From Tretioscincus oriximinensis (taxonomy: Eukaryota > Chordata > Lepidosauria > Squamata > Gymnophthalmidae): DNA of 64,000 bases. The position numbers and the translations under genes are program-made. Under the pieces are notes generated by a model that saw only the letters and a program-made list of their open reading frames with translations, made no database searches and was not told where the DNA came from. Within the stretch, counting starts at the first letter, position 1, and each line of letters starts with the position of its first letter. Of this stretch, positions 19,800 to 30,456 are shown in pieces. The stretch covers positions 4,266,231-4,330,230 of the forward strand of contig JAJVDF010000018.1 in assembly GCA_022410635.1 (NCBI GenBank). Reading direction: 5' to 3'.

Positions 19800-21254
19800 T
19801 CAGTCCAAGACTAAAGAAGTGCATCTTCAATGATATCTGAATGTATACAAAAAAGATGTCTTAGAAATGCTCAGTAGGAAACAGACTCCTGCTAATAATA
19901 CGCAGGCCATCTAAAGAAGCTGCCGTTTTCTAGCACTGTGTGACGTTTTTAGATTTTAGAAGTCCTGTTAGCTCTCACCTGCAAAATGTGTGGCATCATT
20001 TGTATTCACCTTGAATACTTTATCTGTGCCTGCTTTTAGAAAATCAAACATCCAAATGACTGAAAACAAAAAATCAAGTATATTGGATGCTTATACAAGA
20101 ATTAATTGCCTAGCGATTACCATTAATATATAAGTTTTATGATTACATTTCAAATTACTATTGATTTTAAGGGGAAAAAAACATGTAAAAATGATCTAAT
20201 TTCTGGGAATCGAAAATTATTAAGCTTAGTTTTCTTTCTGAACAAATATATAATAGTCCCAGGTAGTGTTTCCAACATTCCAAGAAAAGAAGAAAAAGAA
20301 CCAGAATTGCATTTGTTAGCTGAACTCACTGAATATCTCCTTCCCACCCCACCAGAGGTAATCATAATTGAGATATTCCAAAATGCTCGAGTTAACGTAT
20401 GGACATGAATGCATACTTCAAAACTTTGCCAGTTAATTTAATTGGACTTCTTTTCTTATTCCTGTTTTAAACAACCCTTTTCAAAAAGCCAAGAGACAGA
20501 CAGAGAAAGAATGAACGGTTCCTGGCAGCTTGCCCAAGTGATGCTGATAGATTGGTTGTAGAGCTTCATTTAGTGATGCTATGGCAACCTTACTTCACCT
20601 AGTGGCTCAGAGCTAGGACCACGTTTCTCATTTCTTTATTATTGATTTGTAGTATGTACTATCCGAACGCAGTATGTTTTCAGTTATCTTTTATATGACA
20701 CAGCGTACTTCTTGAGCATTTTGTGGTTCGGCTGTTTCCTTAAAAGCCTTACAATTGTATCTCTTAACATTTTGTTCTGTACATGGTTCACATTGACAAT
20801 ATCCAAACAGCTGAAAATGGTGATGGTATGTAGTCATCTACTTTGGAGGCAATTGCTCTAAATAGAGCAACTGGGAGAATTGCTATTATTTGACCCCAAA
20901 GCGCAGGTTCTCTAAACGGCACTCGTGCTTCCTTTTAAGCTACCTGAGGGAAGGAATATGAAATTTAATTTGATTCAAATGGGGTTCGATTTAAAGTCTA
21001 ACTAGTTTTGGCATATCTATTGTATTATAGCTAACTATTATAGTTATTATTACCCCTTCATTGCTAATCAAACTTAGTGTTTCTTGTCACAGCTATTAAT
21101 TACAAGTTGCCATTTGACTAATTTGCCCTCTATTGAAAGTTGTATTTTTGATGTTTTACTTGTTATTACTTAGGTGCCTTGCAAATTTCAAAAACAACAA
21201 CAATGTATTAAAATCATATACTATAAGCAGGCCCGAATATTGGCTGTATTTTGC
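19800..21254. other. No feature recognised
   Basis: About 1.45 kb of anonymous AT-rich sequence. Overlapping short frames at 20139-20408 and 20150-20365 on opposite strands have no motif and are probably chance. Confidence 0.5.
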
Positions 21255-21412
21255 CCATGGGCTGTAATTTATTTACTTGCTTATTTACCTATTTATTTAC
21301 TTTATTTATTTATTTTACTCCCCCTCTTCCCTCAGCTACTTCAGGTTTTATAATAATAAAAGCAATAAAAATATTAATATCTTCTTACTACTACCAGCAG
21401 TAAGATTAGTTA
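21255..21412. repeat. Dispersed repeat shared with 14690-14845
   Basis: The segment has the same order of blocks as 14690-14845: TTAT/TTAC tetramers, TTTTACTCCCCCTCTTCCCTC, GGTTTTATAATAATAAAAG, then ATATTAATATCTTCTTACTA. Both copies have the same orientation. Confidence 0.6.
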
Positions 21413-22200
21413 AGGGGGTTTTGTCCTTCTGCAATCCTTGAAGTGCTTCTCCCGCATGTCTGATTTTTTCCATTTTGGCTTTGTAATGAGAATGATTATT
21501 ACTATTCATATACCAAATCTCCTATGGTCTGCCTACATGTCTGCACTGCTGGATGAAAAGGATTGGCTGCCAAATGCCATGTCTTGGACACTTGTAACTA
21601 TGCTGCTCCAATAGCCTTTTGGTTCCTGCTTATTGACAATGTAATAACCTCTGGATGAAATGATCAGCCTGAACAACTTCACAGTAGTCTTCCTCCTATC
21701 TGTAGTGATTACTAAATATGTGGTGGGTAATGATATTTATTCAGCACATTACTAATGTTAAATTACAATGAGCCCCCTATCAGGAACTGAGAGGGCCTCT
21801 CTGTATGAGACTGGTATGAGTTCATTATAAATCAGTGCTGCTTGGATAAAGTATCTTCACTGAGACGATCTAAGCAGTGACCTTCATACAAAATGTATCA
21901 CATTACATTTTCCATGAAAATAATAAACACAGTAAGCAGTAAACAAAACAATCAGAATGTGTCTTGGAAATAAATGAAGAGGAAGAATGATAGATGGTGA
22001 GCTATTAAATGTACATTATGGGATTGGATGCATGCAACCAAGGACGATTTCTTTTTCCAAATGATGTTTATGAAATCAGTGGCAGAAAGATCAAAAACAC
22101 GGAAGACTAATACATTCATATGCCACCAGACACTAGATGGTGTTGACTGATTTCCATGTTAACACTGTTGAAAGCATTGACTTTATCAAAATATTGCAGT
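21413..22200. other. No feature recognised
   Basis: Anonymous sequence with no terminal repeats and no coding or RNA signal. Confidence 0.5.
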
Positions 22201-22204
22201 GCAT

Positions 22205-22320
22205 GCATTATTTATTTATTTATACTTCTATTCACCCAATATCAGAAGTTCTCCGTGAAAAGCAGAAATACAAAATTGTCATATTAAAAAATATCAGAAG
22301 GTGGGAAGGAAAATGGCATT
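22205..22320 (-). repeat. Possible L2-like 3' UTR, antisense
   Basis: The segment starts with TTATTTATTTATACTTCTATTCACCC and contains AATACAAAATTGTCATATTAAAA. The latter recurs as AATACAAAATTGACATATTAAAA near 43449 and in a looser form near 57510. The orientation follows from the TTATTTAT run, which would be a reversed ATAAATA tail. Confidence 0.4.
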
Positions 22321-22469
22321 TCCTCAACCAAAGGCCAGGTTCATGCGTTATGAATATCATATTGAGGAAGTTCAATGGGAAGAATGGAGTGGCACAAGAA
22401 AAAAAAATCTGTACTGGAGCTTTTTCAATTGTGGGGGAAAGATAACCAAGATATGGATAGGAGCAAGAT

Positions 22470-22524
22470 GAGCAAGAAAAAGTGTCTCTCCAGCATCATG
22501 ATGGAGAGACACTTTTTCTTGCTC
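22470..22524. repeat. 55-nt hairpin with perfect 23-bp arms
   Basis: The arm 22470-22492 (GAGCAAGAAAAAGTGTCTCT then CCA) is the exact reverse complement of 22502-22524. The loop of nine bases (GCATCATGA) itself allows three further pairs. The flanks outside the arms do not pair, and I see no other copy in the window. The structure could be a foldback remnant, a hairpin transcript or an assembly artefact; an N lies six bases downstream. Confidence 0.9.
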
Positions 22525-24249
22525 TCCCANAACTTAGAATCAGTGAAATTGACTGGATGTACATTCAGGACACAAACGAACAACAACAAACATTGGTGAC
22601 TTGAAAGGAAAGGGAAGATGAGAAGAAACAGTGTTGAGCCATGTTTTGAACTGACTTGAATTCAGTTAGAGTGATCAAAGGACATAAAATAGACTACAGA
22701 AGGAAATACACATTAAAAACCAGGAAATGCATAATAAGAATGCCATACATTACCAATTATAACCAGAGTTTTTAAATGTACTGTATGTGAATGCAGCCCT
22801 TGTTCCCTTTAGTATTTGCATAAAGTTACTTGAAAGTTAGTTATCTTAAATTTATGATAATGCATAAACTATTTCATATGCCAGGGTTGTTGAGAATGCA
22901 AAAGAGATAGAAGAGATAACAGAAGGACAGAAATGTGTTTAGTTTGGACCACTTGAAAGATAATAGCAAATATCTAGAAGAATCTGAATAAGGCTGCTAA
23001 AGTGGTGATCTCAAATTTTAACATTTAAACTTTCTTTATTATTGTTGATGATGTTTTTCTGGACCAAATTGGGGTGGTGGTGGTAGGAAAGATATTAAAT
23101 TCATCTTTTCAGGCCTGAAAAAGATTTAAATGTAAATGTGTGATCAAGGCCACAAACACAGGCGCACACACACACATTTTGACTCTCAAGTCCCGTTAAT
23201 TGATTTTGCTGTCCTCAAGAGAAGATGTGGAATTGACAGCAAATTTCAAGGTCGGTGAAACAAGTTGATTACTTCTTGGCATCTAGGGGCAGCACTAGAA
23301 TGTAACCTACTTAAGCAGCCAGCATCCCTTTGATTTAAACTTGGAAATTAGAATTTGAACCAAAAGTTTGAGTAAAACTCACCTGTCGTAAGAAAGGGAT
23401 AGAGTTTCTGGGCAGCTTGAAGAAGGAGAAAAATTTCTAAGGACCAGAACAAGAAAGTCAAGGATTCTCTTCTTTGTCTACTGGGGTAAAAGCTACTGCT
23501 AATGTAGGATTTGTGGATCATAATTACAGTGCTGTAACTGAGTCACAAGAGGACAAGGTCTGCTCGACTTTGCTAGCTATGGCACAGCAGACGTGCTGAA
23601 TGAGTTTTGTGCCTGCATAAGCCTTAACGTGCCAGACAATATTCTGCTAGAAGTGCTCCTTAGAGTTTTGTAAAGAGCAAATGAGAGCAAGTACTTCCTT
23701 AGTGCTTCTGCCTGATCTTCTGGGAGACATTCCCCTGCCACCATGAAAGTGGACCTTCCGGCCCATAACCCTTTTTCTTCAAATGCAGGAAATAGTTAAG
23801 GGGGCAATTTCTTGTGTACAAAGAAACACACTGGGCTACTTCTCATGTCCAGAGACCCCTTACCATAATGTTTGCACAGCTATAGGCAATGGAAAGCTTG
23901 CAGACAGTTGTCATGAGCCAGCCCCTGAAAGACAAAAACAAAGGTAGCACGACAGAAAGCAAATTAGGATCAATGGCTTCTAAGCAAAAATACAAAGTTG
24001 CTAGCACAAGACAGCTGTGTTGCTATTCCTCTTACCCACCATTGTAATCATACTGGGAAGCTGAGACAGCTTAGTCCTGCTCCTGCAAGGATTCACCTTT
24101 GAGCCCAGCTTGCCCCACAGCAGCTAGTCTAGTGCTGTGTCTCCTCTATTGCAAATTTCCCTGTACTTTTCTCCTTCACTCTTCCTGAGGCTCTGGGGAT
24201 GAAGGGAGAGACACAGGTGGCAGGTCTTTCCCTGACCCAATACCAAGAA
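22525..24249. other. No feature recognised
   Basis: About 1.7 kb of anonymous DNA with a short CA run near 23160-23176. No repeat end, coding signature or fold could be supported. Confidence 0.5.
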
Positions 24250-24302
24250 GATGGTGTAACGAAACCGAGCTGGGGCTAAGACCGTGTATGTACTCTTTTA
24301 TG

Positions 24303-24308
24303 TTTATT
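24303..24308 (-). terminator. Polyadenylation signal AATAAA of the LTR
   Basis: On the minus strand AATAAA is followed by CATAAAAGAG, about 50 bases before the LTR end. The position fits an R/U5 polyadenylation signal. It is supported only by the LTR context. Confidence 0.35.
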
Positions 24309-24933
24309 TCTTCAGTATAGTTTTGGTAACACAGTGCCCCCTTATTAATATTGGTAGATGGTCTTTTCTCCTGAACAAGGCACTTGGATTTTATTAGTTT
24401 GCTTGCATGTAGATAGGATAGGAAAGATGGGATAAATAAAATTGAACCGTTCTCTAGACAGGTTTTAATCGTCAGGTAGGCTGCCACCACTTCCCTCAGG
24501 AAGAAATTAATACTAAGGAGTGAAAACTATACCAGAATGGGTCCCTTTGCTTTGTATGTCCAAGTAACAAAGTCTTCCCTGTTTGAAACCATAAAAACAG
24601 CTTTGTTATAACAAAGTGACAGGCAACTCAAACATAAAGAAACCAAAGATACAGTTTAGCCACACTGGGTAGGGAAAAGGTCCTGAGCCTTTAATGTCTC
24701 TGGCTAAGCTTCCCTTTTGCTTGCCCACATTCAAAGTCTCTCAGCTTTCCTTTTCTATCCCCACTCCCCCAGCTGGTATGCATCTCTCTTTGGTATTTCT
24801 TTTCACACTCCAGCAGAGAACTACTTTTAATTCAATTGTTTGGCCACACGCTCAAACAATCTCTAAAACCATTCAGCATCCAATCCTACAAAAATCCAAC
24901 AATACAACTCAATACTCTCCCTCGCACCTCCCC

Positions 24934-24957
24934 CTTTTATATCCCAAACCCCGCCCC
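24934..24957 (-). promoter_or_regulatory. LTR promoter: GC box plus TATA box
   Basis: On the minus strand GGGGCGGGG (24949-24957) is followed within about six bases by GATATAAAAGGGG (TATA box at 24934-24943). This arrangement is typical of an RNA polymerase II core promoter and lies about 65 bases inside the LTR's 5' end. It would drive transcription towards lower coordinates. Activity is unknown. Confidence 0.5.
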
Positions 24958-25024
24958 TAAGAGATGTTAGGCTTGGAAAATTTAAAGGAGCCTTGCTGTA
25001 TTTTAGTGATTTCATTACAGATGG

Positions 25025-25627
25025 GTAGTCCCAGAGCTGGCTGGGGAATCTCTGAACTGGGGCCTGGCTGTGAATTGCCAGTTATTTTCACCTTTGATTC
25101 CTTTGGCTGTGATCATGCAGGAACTACAGATTATGACTCTACAGACCCCAATTCAGTAATCTCCACTTCTTCCTAAGAATCCTCCCCTGGAGGGGAATCC
25201 CTTGGCATAGTCTGTGTTATGGCAATAGCATGCTACCATTTTGATGAGGGTGTCAAATAACGTTGTTCTTGTGCAATTAGGTTACTATTTAACATTTTAG
25301 TTAACTATGTTACTGAGTAACATCTTGCTTACTATCCAGATCTTACTAATTTATTACAGTTAGTACCAGATATGCCTTGGATGAGCAGTGTCAGGTCTCT
25401 ATACTAGTATTGTTTGAAAACAACTGATACCCTCTTTGTCAAAATAGGATTTTCTGCATGGAAAGCTACAGAACAGAGTCACCCTCCCCTACACATCCAG
25501 GCACTGCTTTTTTAAAAAAATATGTCTATTTTTGTATTCTGCTTTTTCTGTTGTTCTGCTGAGCCTCATATTCCAGTGTTGTCTTATCATCCAGACACAA
25601 TATGGATAAGCTATTACTTTAGTAGTA
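25025..25627. other. No feature recognised
   Basis: Sequence beyond the solo LTR. A short perfect palindrome with CCTCCCCTGGAGGGGA lies near 25182; otherwise it is anonymous. Confidence 0.45.
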
Positions 25628-25958
25628 TCTTGAAATTTAAAAAGTAGTATTGTAGCACATTAGAGACTAACAAGAAATATGATAGTCCAGCAAGAGGGCT
25701 TGGAGCACTTGGAGACTAACAAGAGAAAACTAAGCAGCATAAGCTTTCGTACACATGTCAACTTTCTGAGGAGACATGTAGACTTTCTGCATAAGACTAA
25801 CATGGATATGTCTCTGAAAAACAAATAGGTGTGAGCTTTTGTAAATAAGTCCACTTCTTCAGATGCAGACAAATAGACAAATGCTTTCAGACCTATTTCT
25901 TGTGCTATGAGACCTTGCTAGATTTTTCTGGGTCTAGACTAACATGGGAATTTCGTTG
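25628..25958 (+). repeat. Reptile interspersed repeat, longest copy
   Basis: Characteristic words appear in order: GTAGCACATTAGAGACTAACAAG, then GGAGCACTTGGAGACTAACAAG, ATAAGCTTTCGTA, AGACTAACATGGATATGTC, CACTTCTTCAGATGCA and AGACTAACATGGGAATTTC. Two successive GAGACTAACAAG and AGACTAACATGG sets imply two copies in tandem or nested. The family is widespread in reptile genomes; its superfamily cannot be settled here. The short minus-strand frame across it belongs to the repeat. Confidence 0.6.
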
Positions 25959-26639
25959 AAATCTTAAGATTTGCAGTTACTTCATGTAGTTTGAATTCAC
26001 ATTTACTTTTTTCTTCTTCGTGGTACTTGTGTATGACCATTGTCAATATCAAACCATGATGTCTTCAAGCTTTGTTCAAATGAATTCTAGAAATAGCAGT
26101 ATAGGGCATTATCCAGGGCTAATAAAGCTATATTTAAATGGCTAGGAAACCAAATGGGAACACCCATTTGTCTGTGTGGAGCAGCCCATCTGTCAGCTGC
26201 CTTAACAGCACTTTTCATCTTGTATGGATTGACTGTATTTTACTGAAGCTAAGAACATTGTTGCATAGAAGACCTGCAGGAATCACGCATTCAGTATATT
26301 TGATTCCACAGCGGAGAAGAAGGGAAGAGAAAATAAATAGTGACCGATACTCTTTTTTCCTCATGGGGTTGCACATTAAGCATTCATTGCCAGTCTGGGC
26401 ACCTAGTTGTGTGAAAATGGGATTTATTCAGAGAAACTGGGACATAGAAAAATTCAGAATTTGTTCTCCTCAAGTGCTAACTATGCGACCTGCAATGTGC
26501 TACTGTTTGCTAAATGACAGGTATCTGTCTTTGTTGTGTGACATTCATCTTCCAAGATTAGAGTGACACTTCCAAACTGTGGCAAGACCCTTTAGTCTTG
26601 CACATTGTTATGTGACTGCAATGATTTGGTCACACATCA
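25959..26639. other. Anonymous stretch with a 142-codon unsupported ORF
   Basis: The longest frame outside an obvious repeat is 26138-26566 on the plus strand. It has no domain, signal peptide, transmembrane segment or low-complexity bias that I recognise, and no flanking coding context. I regard it as chance. Confidence 0.4.
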
Positions 26640-26925
26640 GATTGTTTGGCGAACAAAGACACTGTTCATTATTTATACTTAGCTTCACTGTTCCTCATTC
26701 AGAGCTTTGCCTCATTTGTTGCAACCCATCCAAGTTGCGAAATGGATTTTTATATTGAATATTATCAGGCGGTAGACATATGTGATTTCCTTTTTCTTAA
26801 TGCTAATGAATCTAATAGTCTGCTATTATCAAGATTCCTTTTTAATGTACATTTTATGGATTGGCTGCTGGGCAAATCTTTGTTAATGAAAATGAGGCGA
26901 TAGGTGTGATAGATATGCCAAGCAA
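26640..26925. other. Candidate conserved non-coding element (low confidence)
   Basis: A repeat-free block rich in TAAT-type cores (CTTAATGCTAATGAATCTAA; TTAATGAAAATGAGG). Such composition is typical of vertebrate developmental enhancers but also of plain AT-rich DNA. No alignment is available to test it. Confidence 0.2.
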
Positions 26926-27231
26926 TGATCTAGCTTAATGTAGCTTTTAATTGTTGGTCAGTAATTAGATAGGTGTAATGGAATTGAATACTTAGAACTG
27001 AGTTAGATAAGATCACCTGTCTGTCTTTGTGTGAAAATCAGAAAGAAAAAGGCTTCTATTTCAAACAAAAGCCTGTGGAACTTTTTCTGCTATTCTTGTC
27101 AGAGCATAAAATTTCCATATTCAAATTCAGTCTTCACTCTGACCTGTTACACGTGTTCTTCTGGTTCATATAGCCGCAGAACTTTCTTGCAAAATGTACT
27201 GTGGCCCCATCCTGACTGCAGAAAATAGTCT
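26926..27231. other. No feature recognised
   Basis: Anonymous sequence leading to the target site of the next element. Confidence 0.5.
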
Positions 27232-27239
27232 TGTTTGGG

Positions 27240-27807
27240 TAGGGTTGCCAATCCTGGTTTGGGGGACTAAAATATAGTCCCCTACGGGTTTTAAGGCAAA
27301 ATCCCGGCTTTTTACATTCCCCAATGCTGAATCAGGGAATGTAAAAAGCCGGGATTTAAAAGGAAAAACAGCCATCAGAGCTGATGGCTGCAGCGCGCGC
27401 AACGCTTTCCGGGGTCCTGGGAGGACCCTCGGAGTGCGCCGTAGCTGCTCCTTGGCTGGAGGCGGGGTTTCGCCCTGCTCTCGCCGCCAACTCGCCTCTA
27501 GCAGAGGAGAAACGCCTGGGTTTGTGACAGGAGGGCAGCTCTGTTCTCCTCTCAGAAACCCAAGCGTTTTTGCTCCGCTGCTGTAGGTGAGTTGATGGCC
27601 CTTTGCCAGAGCAGGGCAAAACCCCGCTTCCAGCAAAGGAGCAGGTACGCGCACACACACGGACGCTTGTGGTGAGACAGGCAGAAGAGATTTTGCCTGT
27701 CTCACTACAAGTGTCCGTATGTGCGCATGCACGCGCGTGGACGCGCGCGCACGCGCCCCCGCCCCACCTCTGTCCCGGTTTTGGGTTGCCAGAATATGGC
27801 AACCCTA
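27240..27807 (-). mobile_element. GC-rich hAT-like non-autonomous element, copy 2 (complete)
   Basis: The element has exact 11-bp terminal inverted repeats (TAGGGTTGCCA and TGGCAACCCTA) and an exact 8-bp target duplication, TGTTTGGG (27232-27239 and 27808-27815), as expected for hAT. Internally it has a TTTTTACATTCCC hairpin (about 27309-27346), a foldback core of about 70-bp arms (about 27473-27538 with 27551-27620) and a third hairpin around GAGACAGGCAG (about 27659-27718). It is strongly CpG-rich, with a GCGCGCACGCGCCCCC run near 27745. Orientation is opposite to the other three copies. There is no transposase; frames across it are chance. Confidence 0.9.
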
Positions 27808-27815
27808 TGTTTGGG

Positions 27816-28469
27816 AAGAAAGGAAACAGAATTCAAATCCAGTTGTATTTCTTTCCCCCACTCCCAAACTAGATTTTTTAGTTCCACTGAACCCAGTTTT
27901 CTGGAACTGCGCCCCGATTCTTTTCTCAGTGAATCCAATTCGGAGTTCTGACTAAATTTGGGAGTGGTCATCCAGCTGTGAAGTGACAAAAATATGAGGC
28001 TGGAAATTCCACCTACACAAAAAACGGACAGGGAGTTCTGTTTAAAGGTGAACGGAGCTGGGTGAACTTTTAATCCTTTTGTTTGGCTTCTGTTCCTTTA
28101 CACATATCCCCCACCACTTTGCTTCTAAGACAACACTGTTTAGAGAATAGAATGCTTTCCACTTTTTGGACCAAAGCTAGTCCCCCCAGCCTTGGTCTCT
28201 CATTATCCTGAAAGTGTGCAATTCCCTGCCTGAAGAATAAAGCCCCAAATGCCATTTGGCAGGTCATTGGCATGACAATTGTTTAAAAATTGCCCCTTTG
28301 ATGCAATTTTAAAATTGCTAATCATACTGAGAAATTGAGAACCATTTGAGATTTTTTCTCTAGGTGGAGAACAATTTTTCTTTTTGCCAGAAGTTAGCCC
28401 TAAGTGGTGGTTCCTGACTCTACAACATATCAGCAATTCAAAAATTGCTTTGGAGGGAAAGGTGCAATT
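27816..28469. other. No feature recognised
   Basis: Anonymous sequence with short unsupported frames. Some wording just before 28470 may belong to the family R copy that follows. Confidence 0.45.
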
Positions 28470-28880
28470 TTTAAACATATTGGGGTTTTTCACACTTATG
28501 TCCAAAGAATGACTGCTAGGAATCATCACCATCTACTGCCATTTTCTGTTCTCCAGGAGAATCATTCCTGCTTTAATCTGGAAACAGGAAGTGTTAAAAT
28601 ATTCTAGCCTTTCTATGTTCTATCTGCCTAATCCCACATTGGGATTGAGTGAGACTAGGTCATGTGACATAGAATACAAAAATGTTAGAATATATCATTT
28701 CAACTTCTTGCAGGAATGTTTCCACATGGTAGAAATTACTTCAAAGGAGTTTATGCAAGGCAGGTTTAAGAAAGCTTTTAGAGTGATTGGGGCATAATGA
28801 AGCAATTAGCAATGCAAATGTCCCTATAATTGCTTGAAGCACTTCCCAGTCAAAATTTGAATTTGCAAACTAAACAAGAA
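28470..28880 (+). repeat. Unclassified dispersed repeat, family R, copy 3
   Basis: The start TTTTTCACACTTATGTCCAAAG parallels copy 1 (TTTTTCACATGTATCTTCAG). It continues with GACTGCTAGGAATCATC, CATGTGACATAGAATACA, TGCAGGAATGTTTCCACAT, TTAGCAATGCAAATGT and CCCAGTCAAAATTTGAATTTG, in the same order as copy 2. Confidence 0.55.
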
Positions 28881-30456
28881 CGTTTCGTCTTACAAAGGGT
28901 TGGAGATTTTTCTTTAATACTTTGTTGAGGTCTGTGATGGTTTGCTGTTTCTTTAAGTGTGTTTAAGTGTTTGCTGAATCATGATAGATAACAGCTGGAG
29001 CAAAGGAAAATAAAGGAGAGAGTGGAGGAGAGAGGTTTGAAGAAGAGTGTCACGGGAAAGTCTGCATAGGAGTGGAATAGACAAGGAGCTGCCATGGATG
29101 GGATGGAAGCTGGAAATGCATGAAGGACTGACAGGGTATGTCAATTTATCGGCTAGGCCCATCAACAGTGAAAGTGGAAGCTGGGCGAAGAAACCAAGCA
29201 GACTATCTCAAGAGGTGTGGGAGTACGGCTAATGGACTTTTAGATGTAAATATTGCATATATGGAGCACCAAACGACACCTATACAGTCTAATGTATAAA
29301 CTCAGTTGCACTCAGTTAATCTGGATGGTCTATTCTCTTTTTCCAATGAGCATCACAACAACTTTGGGAAATGTAAACGAACCCATGACAGACTCACTGA
29401 CTAATATGTGCAACACTGATGAAGCATTTGGGGATTTCGAGTTTACTTTCTTGAGATCATCTGAAATGTTTCTATAAATGCACCCAACGGTAAAGTTTAA
29501 GCATCATACAGTGTTCTGGCACTTTTGAATGCTTTATGTTATGTGGCATAACTCACTATAGTATTGGCACTGTTCCAATTGGAGAGAAAAAAGCAGTTTG
29601 AAAAACAGAAGAGTGAATCTAAATTCACTTCCCTGTTCTCCCTCTTTTCCAGCCCCTCTTTGACCCTATTTTAGGGGGCTGAAGGACAAGAAAGGAGCGC
29701 AAGTTGAGCCATGTACTTGCCAGGTGATTGCAGGTAGTGTGACCTTTCTTTTTTAAATCCCTAGTTTTGCTCTCGTTTTCACTTGCACAAAACCAAGGTG
29801 GGTGATCCTTGGGGCTCTTCTGGCCCATTGTTGCTGCTTCCTTTTGACAGCAATTTAAATTTCCCATGTTGGAGCAGTGGTGGGAAAATTAAACTACTTG
29901 CAAACGTCAGCAGCAATGGCAGGAAATCTGCAGAAATCTCCCTTGCTGCCCTGGGCTCCAATCCTTGGAATGCTTCTGGCTTTGTTAGGAGCCAGAACCC
30001 TAGATCAGCCATCAGTGGGACAGCTGACACTCCAATTGGAACACAGACATGGCAAATTGCATTAACCTGTACTTCTGACAGTTTTCTGAGCAAACTCCAC
30101 TCAGATGCTGCATTGCTGTACAAATAGCACATGATCAAGCCATTTCCCCTTTGGCGTAATGGGGAAAGAATGTGGCCAGTGACAGCCAAATAGCTTCCAT
30201 GTCTTTTTTCCCCCTAGTGAGAACAGGACCATTTTGTCTTTACCTTTTTGCACAGTATGAACTTGGATGACTTATTGCTTGTTGGCTCCAACTTCAAAAC
30301 TAAAGAAAGACTCTCAACCGTCAATCAAAGGCAAAGGCATTTGGGGATCTGAAATTCATCTGTTTGAACCTAATTGATTAAATTCACAGCAATTTGATCA
30401 AAATCAGATTATTTTGGGTTTTTTTCCACCTATCTCTCGTTTCTATAATTGCATAG
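28881..30456. other. No feature recognised
   Basis: About 1.6 kb of anonymous DNA. A purine-rich portion (29000-29050) and short overlapping frames on both strands (29625-30189) are present, without motifs or repeat ends. Confidence 0.45.

Larger units (their letters stand above)
24255..25019 (-). mobile_element. Solo LTR of an LTR retrotransposon or ERV, antisense
   Basis: The stretch is bounded by TGTAACG at the left and ATTACA at the right, so the ends are inverted TGTAA/TTACA. It is flanked by the 5-bp direct repeat GATGG (24250-24254 and 25020-25024). Read on the minus strand it holds a GC box, a TATA box and later an AATAAA signal, in LTR order. No internal protein region or second LTR is present, so it is a solo LTR, the usual product of recombination between two LTRs. 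A five-base duplication fits Gypsy or ERV families; I cannot choose between them. Confidence 0.7.

Noticed and set aside
26138..26566. 142-codon plus-strand ORF in repeat-free DNA
   Set aside because: No recognisable domain, signal or codon bias, no splice context, and a frame of this length is expected by chance in 64 kb read six ways.
27166..27802. Overlapping 188- and 148-codon minus-strand ORFs
   Set aside because: Both lie in the non-autonomous hAT-like copy and share its hairpin text with unrelated frames in the other copies; no transposase signature.
28920..29300. LTR-like text starting TGTGATGGTTTGCTG
   Set aside because: No matching end and no direct repeat of the flanking bases were found.
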